Below are positions 24,855 through 32,476 of a stretch of 45,549 nucleotides of DNA, piece after piece. The DNA is from an uncultured Acidobacteriota bacterium (lineage in GTDB: Bacteria > Acidobacteriota > Vicinamibacteria > Vicinamibacterales > UBA2999), in the NCBI GenBank assembly GCA_902826065.1, contig CADEDM010000013.1, forward strand, positions 1 to 45,549, in the 5' to 3' direction. The notes under the pieces were generated by a model. The model made no database searches. It was given only the letters and a program-made list of their open reading frames with translations, and was not told the DNA's origin. Made by a program: the position numbers and the translations under genes. Each line of letters starts with the position of its first letter. The stretch's first letter is position 1.

Positions 24855-26183
24855 ATGACCAAACGAGTCCTGATGGCCGTGTTCTCGCTGGCACTGGCGG
24901 CCGAGCCGGCGCGCGCGCAGCAACCCTACAACGTCGCCGTGCAGGTCGAGCAGTTGGCGCGCATCTTCGCCGACCTGTACGGGCCAGCGGGTCTCGTCGT
25001 CGACAGCACGGCCGCCCTGGCCGGCGGCCAGTCGCACTCGGGCCACTTCCGCGGCGGCTTCGAGAGCGAGTTCGCGCAGTTCGGCACCGCGCTCACCAGC
25101 CAGCTCGTGTCGCTGCCGTACCCGACGCCGGCGGCCGGCTTCACCTACCAGTTCGATCCGGCGCTCGGCGTCTTCACGCGATCGACCAACAACTTCGGCC
25201 CGATCCTCTCGGAACGCGCCGAGACCATCGGCGCGCGCCGGTTGTCGTTCGGCTTCGCGGCGCAGCGCCTGACCTTCGATTCGATCGAAGGCCTCGACCT
25301 CGACGCGATTCCCGCGGTGTTCACGCACGACAGCGCGGAGCTGCGCGGCGGCCGCGAGGACGTCATCACCACCATCAACTCGGTGGAAGCCACGGTCACG
25401 CGATCGACGGCGTTCCTCTCGTACGGCGTCACCAATCGCTTCGACGTCTCGGTGGCCGTGCCGATCGTCACCGCCGACATGCTGGTGACGTCTCGCGCAC
25501 GCATCCGCCGCCTCGGCACGACCGAGACGCAGATCCACTTCTTCCGCATGGCCGACGACTCACCCGGCGACGAGCGCATCTTCACCGCGTTCGGCCAGGC
25601 CACCGGCATCGGCGACGTGAACATCCGCGGCAAGGCCACCGTGCACAAGACGGAGCGTCAGGCCGTGGCCGTGGGCATCGACGTCAAGCTGCCCACCGGC
25701 GACGAGATGAACCTGCTCGGCACGGGGGCCACGGCCGTGCAGCCGTACGGCGTGTGGTCGGCGTCGCTCGGGCCGTTCTCGCCGCACGTCAACGCCGGCT
25801 ACCGCTGGAACGGCACCAGCGTGCTGGCCAGCGATCCAGGATCGGCCCAGGCCCGCGACCTGCCCGACGTGGCGGTCTACAGCGCCGGCGGCGCCATCGA
25901 GGTGCACCGCCGGCTCACGCTGGCCGTGGACGTCCTCGGCCGGGTGGTGCTCGACTCGCCGCGCCTGTCGCGGTCGACGTTCACCGGCCTCGACGCCGCG
26001 CGGACGCAGTTTCCCGACATCGCCTTCCGGAAGCGCGCGCTGCACGAGCTGAGTGCCGCCACCGGCTTCAAGCTGAACATCGCCGACCGGCTGCTCGTGA
26101 ACGCGAACGTGCTGTTCAAGCTGAACTCCGGCGGCCTGCGGGACAAGATCTCGCCCCTGCTCGGCGTCGAATACGCCTTCTGA
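24855..26183 (+). CDS. Exported outer-membrane beta-barrel protein
   Basis: A 442-residue protein with a signal peptide (about 1-21, ending ARA-QQ). The mature protein alternates polar and hydrophobic residues, with patterns typical of outer-membrane barrels: SYGVTNRFDVSVAVPIV, GDVNIRGKATVH, VAVGIDVKLPTGDE, PHVNAGYRWNG, and a final Phe (LGVEYAF). It resembles transporter-type or meta-pathway barrel proteins without a sure family. It lies 28 bases after the kinase gene and is probably co-transcribed, so the kinase may regulate its amount or assembly; that link is an inference from position only. Confidence 0.75.
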   Translation: MTKRVLMAVFSLALAAEPARAQQPYNVAVQVEQLARIFADLYGPAGLVVDSTAALAGGQSHSGHFRGGFESEFAQFGTALTSQLVSLPYPTPAAGFTYQFDPALGVFTRSTNNFGPILSERAETIGARRLSFGFAAQRLTFDSIEGLDLDAIPAVFTHDSAELRGGREDVITTINSVEATVTRSTAFLSYGVTNRFDVSVAVPIVTADMLVTSRARIRRLGTTETQIHFFRMADDSPGDERIFTAFGQATGIGDVNIRGKATVHKTERQAVAVGIDVKLPTGDEMNLLGTGATAVQPYGVWSASLGPFSPHVNAGYRWNGTSVLASDPGSAQARDLPDVAVYSAGGAIEVHRRLTLAVDVLGRVVLDSPRLSRSTFTGLDAARTQFPDIAFRKRALHELSAATGFKLNIADRLLVNANVLFKLNSGGLRDKISPLLGVEYAF

Positions 26184-26211
26184 CGCCGGTCGCGACGGAC
26201 CGGGCTGGCCG

Positions 26212-26259
26212 TGTCAAACGCTTGACAGGTCATGACTTGCCGGGAAACGGGACTATAAT
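26212..26259 (+). promoter_or_regulatory. Promoter with GTCAA-N4-TTGAC palindrome (copy 2)
   Basis: TATAAT (26254-26259) is a consensus -10 box. ATGACT (26232-26237), 16 bases before it, is the best -35 candidate. Upstream lies TGTCAA-ACGC-TTGACA (26212-26227), an extended copy of the palindrome also seen at 22428, followed by GTCATGAC (26229-26236). The expected start site is near 26266, about 50 bases before the ATG at 26317. Confidence 0.65.
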
Positions 26260-26316
26260 GTCGGCGCGGCTGTGTCCCCAGCACGCCGCACAACAGTCCA
26301 TCGACAGCGAGGTGTC

Positions 26317-27546
26317 ATGACCATTCATGTCCATGCTCGCGTGCACGCCGTCTGCCTCACCGCCCTGCTGGGGTTCGTGACTCTCGGTCTGCCCGCGGAG
26401 ACATTCGCCCAGCCAGCGCACATCGCGCGGCGTCTCGGCGGTCCGGCGCGCTTCACGCCGCCCGTGCGGAACGTCCAGAACCTGCAGAAGACGTTCGCGC
26501 GGCCGCAGACGCAGCGCGAGCTCACCGAAGTGCTGAAGCTCGCCGAGCTGATGCACATCGAAGCCGAAGTCAAGAAGGCGATCGCCGACGGCGCGGTGCG
26601 CGAAGTCACCATCTCGCCCGGCACCAACATGCTGTGGATGGCGCATCGTCCGATCAACCGTGGCCGCCGCCGGCCCGACGTCCTGCGTGGCGTCCAGTGG
26701 GGTGGCGCGAAGCCGTTCCCGGCCTTCGAGTTCGTCATCGACAACTTGAAGGAGACGTATACCTTCGTCATCCCGGAGGACTGCGGCAACATCGCCCTCG
26801 TGTCGCGTGAGCCGAGCCGCGAGCAGGCGCGTCGCGACGCCGAGGCGGCCGCCGCCCGGGCCGCCGACGAAGCCCGTCGCGCCGAGGAAGCCCGCCGCGC
26901 CGACGAAGCCCGCAAGGCGGAAGAGGCCCGTCGTGCCGCCGAGGCCGCGGCCGCCGAAGCCGCGCGCAAGGCCGAGGAAGCGCGCGCGGCCGAAGCCGCC
27001 CGTCTCGCCGAAGAGGCGCGCAAGGCTGAAGAGGCACGCAAGGCCGAAGAGGCCCGGCTCCAGGAAGAGCGCGAGCTGTCGATTCGGCCCTTCGTGGCCG
27101 GCTACTTCGGCAAGCAGCGCCGGCAGTACGACGAGAACGATCCGGCCGGCCTGGGCAACGCGTTCCTGCCCGGCTTCTGCGACCCGCTCGTGGGCGCGAA
27201 GGTGGGCATCGAGAAGACGCTCAGCGGCAACTGGGTCGTGGCGCCGGCCGTGGGCTTCGCCTACAACACCGACGAATCGGATCGATCGAGCCTGTTCGTC
27301 GACGCCGAGCTGAACTACCGCTTCAACAACCGGGCCTACATCGGCACCGGCCTGGGCGTGTGGGACCTGACGCACAGCGACTTCATCACGCCGACCGCGC
27401 TGCTGCACTTCGGGCTGCCGCTGTGGAAGGGCGCCGACCAGAGGACGCTGTTCTTCGTCACCGAGGGCCGCGTGCTGCTGCGCCGGGCCAGCGACATCGA
27501 CAGCAACTACCAGTTCTGGGGCGGCCTGCGTTACCTGTTCCGGTAA
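26317..27546 (+). CDS. Outer-membrane protein with Ala/Glu/Arg coiled coil and barrel
   Basis: A 409-residue protein with a signal peptide (about 1-31). Residues 60-165 form a mixed domain (VLKLAELMHIEAEVKKAIADGAVREVTIS...). Residues 168-254 are an almost uninterrupted Ala/Glu/Arg/Lys helix with EEARKAEEAR-type heptads, similar in composition to TolA domain II. Residues 257-409 look like a beta barrel (IRPFVAGYFGKQ, WVVAPAVGFAYNTDES, FWGGLRYLFR). The helix could span the periplasm while the barrel sits in the outer membrane. The repeated codons make the DNA at about 26820-27080 low in complexity. It is transcribed from its own strong promoter and ends in an intrinsic terminator. Confidence 0.8.
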   Translation: MTIHVHARVHAVCLTALLGFVTLGLPAETFAQPAHIARRLGGPARFTPPVRNVQNLQKTFARPQTQRELTEVLKLAELMHIEAEVKKAIADGAVREVTISPGTNMLWMAHRPINRGRRRPDVLRGVQWGGAKPFPAFEFVIDNLKETYTFVIPEDCGNIALVSREPSREQARRDAEAAAARAADEARRAEEARRADEARKAEEARRAAEAAAAEAARKAEEARAAEAARLAEEARKAEEARKAEEARLQEERELSIRPFVAGYFGKQRRQYDENDPAGLGNAFLPGFCDPLVGAKVGIEKTLSGNWVVAPAVGFAYNTDESDRSSLFVDAELNYRFNNRAYIGTGLGVWDLTHSDFITPTALLHFGLPLWKGADQRTLFFVTEGRVLLRRASDIDSNYQFWGGLRYLFR

Positions 27547-27572
27547 CGCAACGCGTCTCGCACCACCATGAG

Positions 27573-27609
27573 CCGCCGGCCGGGGTCACCCGGCCGGCGG
27601 TTTTCGTTT
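27573..27609 (+). terminator. Strong intrinsic terminator
   Basis: A perfect 12-bp stem, CCGCCGGCCGGG (27573-27584) with its complement at 27589-27600, encloses a 4-base loop and is followed directly by TTTTCGTTT. It ends the transcript of the coiled-coil barrel gene. Confidence 0.9.
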
Positions 27610-27701
27610 GTCCGGCCAGTGCCGTGCGCGAAGCGCGGCGGCCATGGCAGAATCACGGAGCCTTGGCCGCCGGACGGCAGGCCCCCGGTAGATCGATCCC
27701 G

Positions 27702-28937
27702 ATGATCAGACGAATTCTGGCCGCCGCCTTCTGGGCGCTGGCCGCGGTCGCGGTCGTGACTGGCGACGCCCTCGCACAGGCCACGCCGACCCCAGCCCCC
27801 GACACTCACGAAGGCGAGGTCGCCGCGCAGCAAGCCGAGAAGGCGCGTGTCCTGCACCCCTATCGCGCGCCGTTCCTCGAACGGGTCGTCCAGGAGATCG
27901 ACGAGCACTTCCTCGACGCCGACTTCCGCTGGCATCCGTTCTACGGCCATGCGTATCCTGGCGCCGGCGTGACGCTGGGCGCCGGCTATCTGTTCCGGCC
28001 GGGTGACTACGACACGCTCGACCTGCGCGCGGCGATGTCGCTCAACGCCTCGAAGCGCGCGGAGTTGGTGTATCGCGCGCCGCGCCTGGCGAAGCGTCGC
28101 GCGTCGCTGACGATGCTGGGCGGCTGGGCCGAAGGCCTCGGCCAGGCGTTCTACGGCCTGGAGCGGAACGGCACCACCGACGACGACGACACCGACTTCG
28201 ACTTCCGGCGCAGCTACACGTCGGCCCGTGTCGAGGTGCGGCCGTGGCGCGGCATGGTCGTGTTCGGTGGCGGGCTCGAGTACCAGCGCTACGAGCAGAT
28301 GGTCGCGGCCAGTGACGATCTCGACGACGACGACTTCGAGGCGCGCTACTCGGCGGCCACGCTGCCCGGATTCGGCGCCACGGTCGACTACGTGCAGGTG
28401 CAGGGCAGCGCCGGCCTCGACTGGCGCCCGGCCCGCGGCTACGCCCGCAGCGGTGGCGCCTGGGGCGTGACGGCACGTCGCTACGTCGACACCGCCGGAG
28501 ACTTCTCGTTCACGCAGGTCGACTACGACGTGGTGCAGCACCTGCCGCTGCTGCGCGACGCCTGGGTGCTGTCGCTGCATGCCCGCGCCGAGACCACGTT
28601 CGCGCCCTTCAAGCACGAAGTGCCGTTCTTCATGCTGCCGGCGCTGGGCAACGCCATGACGCTGCGCGGCTACGCCAACCAGCGCTTCCGCGATCGCAAC
28701 AGCATGCTGCTCGCCGCCGAGTGGCGCATCCTGCTCAACGCGCTCGTCGACGTCGCGTTCTTCTACGACACCGGCAAGGTGACGGCGCGGCCGCGGCAGT
28801 TCGGCTTCAACGGCCTCGAGTACGACTACGGCGTGGGCGTGCGGTTCCACAGCTACACCACGACACCCCTGCGCATCGACTTCGCGCGCGGGCGCGAGGG
28901 CTTCCGCGTCGCGTTCGGCGCCGTGGCGGCATTCTGA
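27702..28937 (+). CDS. BamA/TamA-type outer-membrane barrel without POTRA domains
   Basis: A 411-residue protein with a signal peptide (about 1-26). After an N-terminal stretch (LERVVQEIDEHFLDADFRWHPF) it is a barrel throughout: GVTLGAGYLFRPGDYDTLDLRAAMS, LAKRRASLTMLGG, GFNGLEYDYGVGVRFHS, and a final stretch IDFARGREGFRVAFGAVAAF, with terminal Phe. The pattern fits the bacterial surface-antigen (D15/BamA) family, but no POTRA domains precede the barrel. Loops carry acidic runs (TTDDDDTDFDF; DDLDDDDFEARYS) that could bind calcium. The stop overlaps the next gene's start as TGATG, so the two are translationally coupled. Confidence 0.75.
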   Translation: MIRRILAAAFWALAAVAVVTGDALAQATPTPAPDTHEGEVAAQQAEKARVLHPYRAPFLERVVQEIDEHFLDADFRWHPFYGHAYPGAGVTLGAGYLFRPGDYDTLDLRAAMSLNASKRAELVYRAPRLAKRRASLTMLGGWAEGLGQAFYGLERNGTTDDDDTDFDFRRSYTSARVEVRPWRGMVVFGGGLEYQRYEQMVAASDDLDDDDFEARYSAATLPGFGATVDYVQVQGSAGLDWRPARGYARSGGAWGVTARRYVDTAGDFSFTQVDYDVVQHLPLLRDAWVLSLHARAETTFAPFKHEVPFFMLPALGNAMTLRGYANQRFRDRNSMLLAAEWRILLNALVDVAFFYDTGKVTARPRQFGFNGLEYDYGVGVRFHSYTTTPLRIDFARGREGFRVAFGAVAAF

Positions 28938-30601
28938 TGCGGGCCACGCGACGCTCCGCCCTCGTCCCCTCCGCCTGCGCGGCGCTCGTCGCCGTGGTCG
29001 TCGGCCTCGGCGACACCGCCACGACACAGCGGCCGCGCTTCCTCGCCGACGCGCCACTGGCGCGCGTGCCCGACACGCAGGACGCCTCGGGCGCCCGGCC
29101 GTGGGACATCAACCTCGCCTACGACCTGACCCACGCCTACTTCGTCACCTCGCGGCGCACGCCCGAGAACATCCGCGCCGGCAACGTCAACACGATCGAC
29201 GAAGTGCCCGACTCGAGCTGGTTCACGAACCGGATCGGCAGCCGGGCGATGACCGTCGACGACATCGTCCGCGGACCGAATGTCGCACCGGCGCCGGATC
29301 CGTCGTCGTGGGCCGTGTTGCGCGAGAAGTCGTCGGGCTATGCCGCCGGCTTCACGGCCCAGGACGCGCGCGGCCAGACCTGGTTCGTGTCGTTCGACGC
29401 GCCGTCGAACCCGCAAGGCGCCACCGCCGCCATCGTCGTCGCCACCAAGCTGTTCTGGGCGCTTGGTTACAACCAGGTCGAGAACCACCTCACCGAGGTG
29501 CGCCGCGATCGCCTGACGATCTCACCCAAGGCCACCGTGCGCCGGCCGTCGGGGAAACGCACGCCGATGAAGGACGACGACGTCGAGGCGGTGCTGGCGC
29601 GAGCCCGGCCCGGACCCGACGGCGCGTATCGCGTCGCCGCGGGACTGCTGCTGCCGGGCCGGATTCTCGGCGGCTTCCGCTACGAAGGCACCCGCCCCGA
29701 CGACCCGAACGACATCGTCGATCACCAGCATCGGCGTGAGATTCGCGCGCTGCGCGTCTTCGGCGCGTGGACGAACCTGACCGACATGAAGGCCGGCAAC
29801 ACCCTCGACACGCTGGTGCCCGAGAACGGCCGGCAGGTGGTGAAGCACTACCTGCAGGACGTCGGCTCGACGTTCGGCGTCGGCGCGGCCGGACCGCACG
29901 ACTGGAGCGAAGGCTGGGAGTACGTGCTCGAGACGGCGCCGGCGATGCGGCGGCTGTTCTCGCTCGGGTTGTGGCTGAGCCCGTGGCAGACGGCACGCAT
30001 GGACGACAACCCCGCCATCGGACGCTTCGAGGGCGATCGGTTCGAGCCGGCGACGTGGCGGCCGCGCGCGCCGGTGCGCTCGCACGAAGAGATGCGCGAC
30101 GACGATGCCTTCTGGGCCGCGCGCCGGGTGATGGCGTTCTCCGACGCGATGATTCACGCCGCGGTGGGCACGGCGTCGTTCTCGGACCCGGCGGCGGCGC
30201 GCCTGCTGGAATCGATCCTCACCAAGCGTCGCGACGCGATCGGCCGCACCTATCTGCCGCGCCTCAACCCGATCGTCGATCCGGCGCTGGGCGCGGCCGG
30301 ACTCTCGCTGCACAACGCCGCCGTCGATCACGGCGTGGCGACGGCGCCGGCGCGCTATCACGCGCGGTGGTTCGCGTTCGACAACGCCACCGGCGAGTCG
30401 CGCGAGCTGGGGGTGACGTCGAGCGCGACGACGACACTGCCCGTGCCGTCCGACGCCCTCGCCCGTGCCGGCGCCTACGTGCGCGTGGATCTCTGGTCCG
30501 AGCACGGGGACCACAAGGCGTGGACGACACCGGTGGAGACCTACTTCCGCCGTGACGCCGCGAGTTGGACGCTCGTGGGGCTCACACGTCAGAAGAACTG
30601 A
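28937..30601 (+). CDS. Conserved exported protein of unknown function coupled to a BamA-type barrel
   Basis: A 554-residue protein. ATG 28937 overlaps the previous stop codon. The N-terminus has an exported-protein signal (about 1-31). Recurring motifs include ARPWDINLAYDLTHAYF, EVPDSSWFTNRIGSR, WFVSFDAPSNPQGATAA, KLFWALGYNQVENHL and DMKAGNTLDTLVPENGR. The organisation (DSSWFTNRIG, then a lysine-containing stretch, then a C-terminal acidic/aromatic half) hints at a kinase-like or PI3K-like fold, but I cannot confirm this. It should act outside the cytoplasm with the barrel protein encoded just before it, perhaps as its periplasmic or surface partner. I do not assign a function. Confidence 0.75.
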   Translation: MRATRRSALVPSACAALVAVVVGLGDTATTQRPRFLADAPLARVPDTQDASGARPWDINLAYDLTHAYFVTSRRTPENIRAGNVNTIDEVPDSSWFTNRIGSRAMTVDDIVRGPNVAPAPDPSSWAVLREKSSGYAAGFTAQDARGQTWFVSFDAPSNPQGATAAIVVATKLFWALGYNQVENHLTEVRRDRLTISPKATVRRPSGKRTPMKDDDVEAVLARARPGPDGAYRVAAGLLLPGRILGGFRYEGTRPDDPNDIVDHQHRREIRALRVFGAWTNLTDMKAGNTLDTLVPENGRQVVKHYLQDVGSTFGVGAAGPHDWSEGWEYVLETAPAMRRLFSLGLWLSPWQTARMDDNPAIGRFEGDRFEPATWRPRAPVRSHEEMRDDDAFWAARRVMAFSDAMIHAAVGTASFSDPAAARLLESILTKRRDAIGRTYLPRLNPIVDPALGAAGLSLHNAAVDHGVATAPARYHARWFAFDNATGESRELGVTSSATTTLPVPSDALARAGAYVRVDLWSEHGDHKAWTTPVETYFRRDAASWTLVGLTRQKN

Positions 30602-30638
30602 CACGGCCGGCGGGCTCGCCGCTACCCGCTTTCTTTGA

Positions 30639-32021
30639 CTACGCCGGCAGCGCCACCGGATGGCGCTGCTGCACTACCGCCGCCAGCGTCAACACGCCCT
30701 CTTCGTCGAGCGGGCGTCCGACGATCTGCATGCCTACCGGCAGGCCACGTGTGTCGAGTCCCACCGGCACCGACGCGATCGGCAGGCCCGCGAGACTCAG
30801 CAGGAACGTCGGCGCGAACCAGTCGACGTAGGTGCGCATCGGCCGGCCGGCGACCTCGGTGGGGAAGTTCTGCTCCACGGGAAAGGGCGGCACTGCCGTC
30901 GTCGGCGTGAGCAGGAAGTCGACGTCCTCGAAGAGCGCGCGCAGGCGCTGCCACAGGCCGCCGCGCGCGTGGTGCGCCTCGGCCAGGGCGCGCGGATCGA
31001 GCGCGAGGCCGGCATCGACGTTGGCGCGGACGTTGACGCCGAAGTCGTCGAGACGATCGAGGCGGCCGGCCATCGCCGCCAGGAACCACTCGGCGCGCAG
31101 CGTGATGAAGGTGTCGCGCCACGGCGAGAGGTCCAGCGCCACGTCGTCGACGAGCGCGCCCACGTCGCTCAGGCCGAACGCCGCCGCCCGGCAGCGCGTC
31201 TCGATCGAGGCGTCGACGCCGATCGCGGCGATGTCGGGGCAGTAGGCGACACGCACGCCGGGCTCGGGCCGTGATTCGGCGGCGGCGACGAAGTCGCGTC
31301 CGCGCGCCGACGATCCCAGGGGCGCTCCCGGTGAGGGGCCCGCCATCACCTGCAGCATCAGCGCGACGTCCCCGACGGTTCGGCCCATCGGGCCGGCGAC
31401 GGAGATCGTGTCCCACACCCAGTCGACCGGGTGCTGCGGGACGAGCCCGGGCGACGGCCTGAGCCCCACCACGCCGCAGAACGCCGCCGGCAGGCGCAGC
31501 GAGCCGCCGAGGTCGGTGCCGTCGGCCAGGGCGATCATCCCGGCAGCCAGGGCGGCGGCACCGCCGCCGGTCGAACCGCCCGAGGTGAGGGCCGGATTCC
31601 ACGGATTCCGCGTGGCCCCGAACACCGTGTTCCAGGTGTTGGCGCCGGCGGCGAACTCGGGGACGTTGGTCTTGCCCAGCACGATGGCGTCCGCCGCCCG
31701 CAGCCGTTGCACGACCACCGCGTCGTCGCCGGGGACGTGGGTGGCGTGGATGGGGGAGCCATAGGTGGTCCGCAGGCCGGCCGTCGGCGTGATGTCCTTG
31801 ATGCCCACGGGGACACCGGCCAGCGGCCCGGCCGGCTCCCCGGCATCGAGGCGCGCGTCGAGGGCCCGGGCCTCGTCGATCGCCCGGGGGTTCAGCGTCA
31901 CGACGGCGTTCAAGGCCGGATTCCGCTCGGCCACGCGCGCCAGCGCGGCCGCCATCACGTCTTCGGCGCGCAGGCGCCGGGCGGCGACCTCGCGGGCAAT
32001 GGTGGTGGCGGTCAGCGACAT
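30639..32021 (-). CDS. Cytoplasmic amidase-signature family hydrolase
   Basis: A 460-residue protein without a signal peptide. It has the complete amidase-signature triad: K75 in GVPVGIKDITPT, cis-Ser S150 in SGGSTGGG, and nucleophile S174 in DLGGSLRLP, 24 residues apart. It resembles aspartyl/glutamyl-tRNA amidotransferase subunit A in core residues but has no GatB or GatC partner nearby, so a stand-alone amidase is the better reading. The substrate is unknown. It is divergent from the PadR gene, with an 81-base gap. It converges with the conserved unknown at 28937-30601. Confidence 0.85.
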   Translation of the reverse strand: MSLTATTIAREVAARRLRAEDVMAAALARVAERNPALNAVVTLNPRAIDEARALDARLDAGEPAGPLAGVPVGIKDITPTAGLRTTYGSPIHATHVPGDDAVVVQRLRAADAIVLGKTNVPEFAAGANTWNTVFGATRNPWNPALTSGGSTGGGAAALAAGMIALADGTDLGGSLRLPAAFCGVVGLRPSPGLVPQHPVDWVWDTISVAGPMGRTVGDVALMLQVMAGPSPGAPLGSSARGRDFVAAAESRPEPGVRVAYCPDIAAIGVDASIETRCRAAAFGLSDVGALVDDVALDLSPWRDTFITLRAEWFLAAMAGRLDRLDDFGVNVRANVDAGLALDPRALAEAHHARGGLWQRLRALFEDVDFLLTPTTAVPPFPVEQNFPTEVAGRPMRTYVDWFAPTFLLSLAGLPIASVPVGLDTRGLPVGMQIVGRPLDEEGVLTLAAVVQQRHPVALPA

Positions 32022-32091
32022 GGCGGCCGCATCATCCCACGGTCGAGAGGTTGAACCTTTTGAGCCGCGAGGCCGTCTCTAGCCACACAGG

Positions 32092-32102
32092 CTATATCCA
32101 CA
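32092..32102 (+). promoter_or_regulatory. -10-like box near the padR start
   Basis: CTATATC (32092-32098) lies 4 to 5 bases before the GTG start of the padR-type gene at 32103, so a transcript from it would have almost no leader. No Shine-Dalgarno sequence precedes the GTG. The match is weaker than at 14447 or 35746. Confidence 0.3.
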
Positions 32103-32474
32103 GTGGCTACAGTAACGACCGACGACCCGACCCCCGAGACCTTGCTGCCGTTGCCCCCGGCGACGCTGCACATCCTGCTGGCCGTGGCCGACGTCGACCG
32201 GCACGGCTACGCCATCATCCAGGAAGTCGCCGCCCGCACCGGCGGCGAGGTGCGGCTCAGCGCCGGCACCCTCTACCGTTCCATACAGCGAATGGTCGAG
32301 TTGGATCTCATCGAGGAGACGGACCAGCGTCCGGCCGCGGGAGACGACGACGAGCGGCGACGCTATTACCGCATCACGCCGTTCGGCCGCGACGTCGCCT
32401 GCGCCGAGGTCGAGCGTCTGCAGTCGCTGGTGAATCTGGCGCGCACCTGCGGTCTGGCGCCGCGGAGGGTCTGA
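32103..32474 (+). CDS. PadR-family transcriptional regulator
   Basis: A 123-residue protein from a GTG start. The winged-helix domain covers most of it: LLPLPPATLHILLAVADVDRHGYAIIQEVAARTGG, LSAGTLYRSIQRMVELDLI, and RRRYYRITPFGRDVA. It has no long C-terminal domain, as is usual for PadR members paired with ABC permeases in Acidobacteriota. It is followed by a MacB/FtsX-type permease gene after 2 bases, so it probably controls that operon in response to a small molecule. It lacks a clear operator of its own in the short upstream region. Confidence 0.92.
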   Translation: MATVTTDDPTPETLLPLPPATLHILLAVADVDRHGYAIIQEVAARTGGEVRLSAGTLYRSIQRMVELDLIEETDQRPAAGDDDERRRYYRITPFGRDVACAEVERLQSLVNLARTCGLAPRRV

Positions 32475-32476
32475 CC

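Noticed and set aside
26222..26227. TTGACA as the -35 box for TATAAT at 26254
   Set aside because: The spacer would be 26 bases, too long for sigma-70; the hexamer is better explained as half of a palindrome.
26820..27080. DNA repeat array
   Set aside because: The repetition is due to Ala/Glu/Arg codons of a coiled coil and is not exact at the DNA level; no CRISPR-like repeat-spacer pattern.
30639..32021. GatA subunit of a tRNA amidotransferase
   Set aside because: The core residues fit, but there is no gatB or gatC nearby and the rest of the protein looks like a stand-alone amidase.
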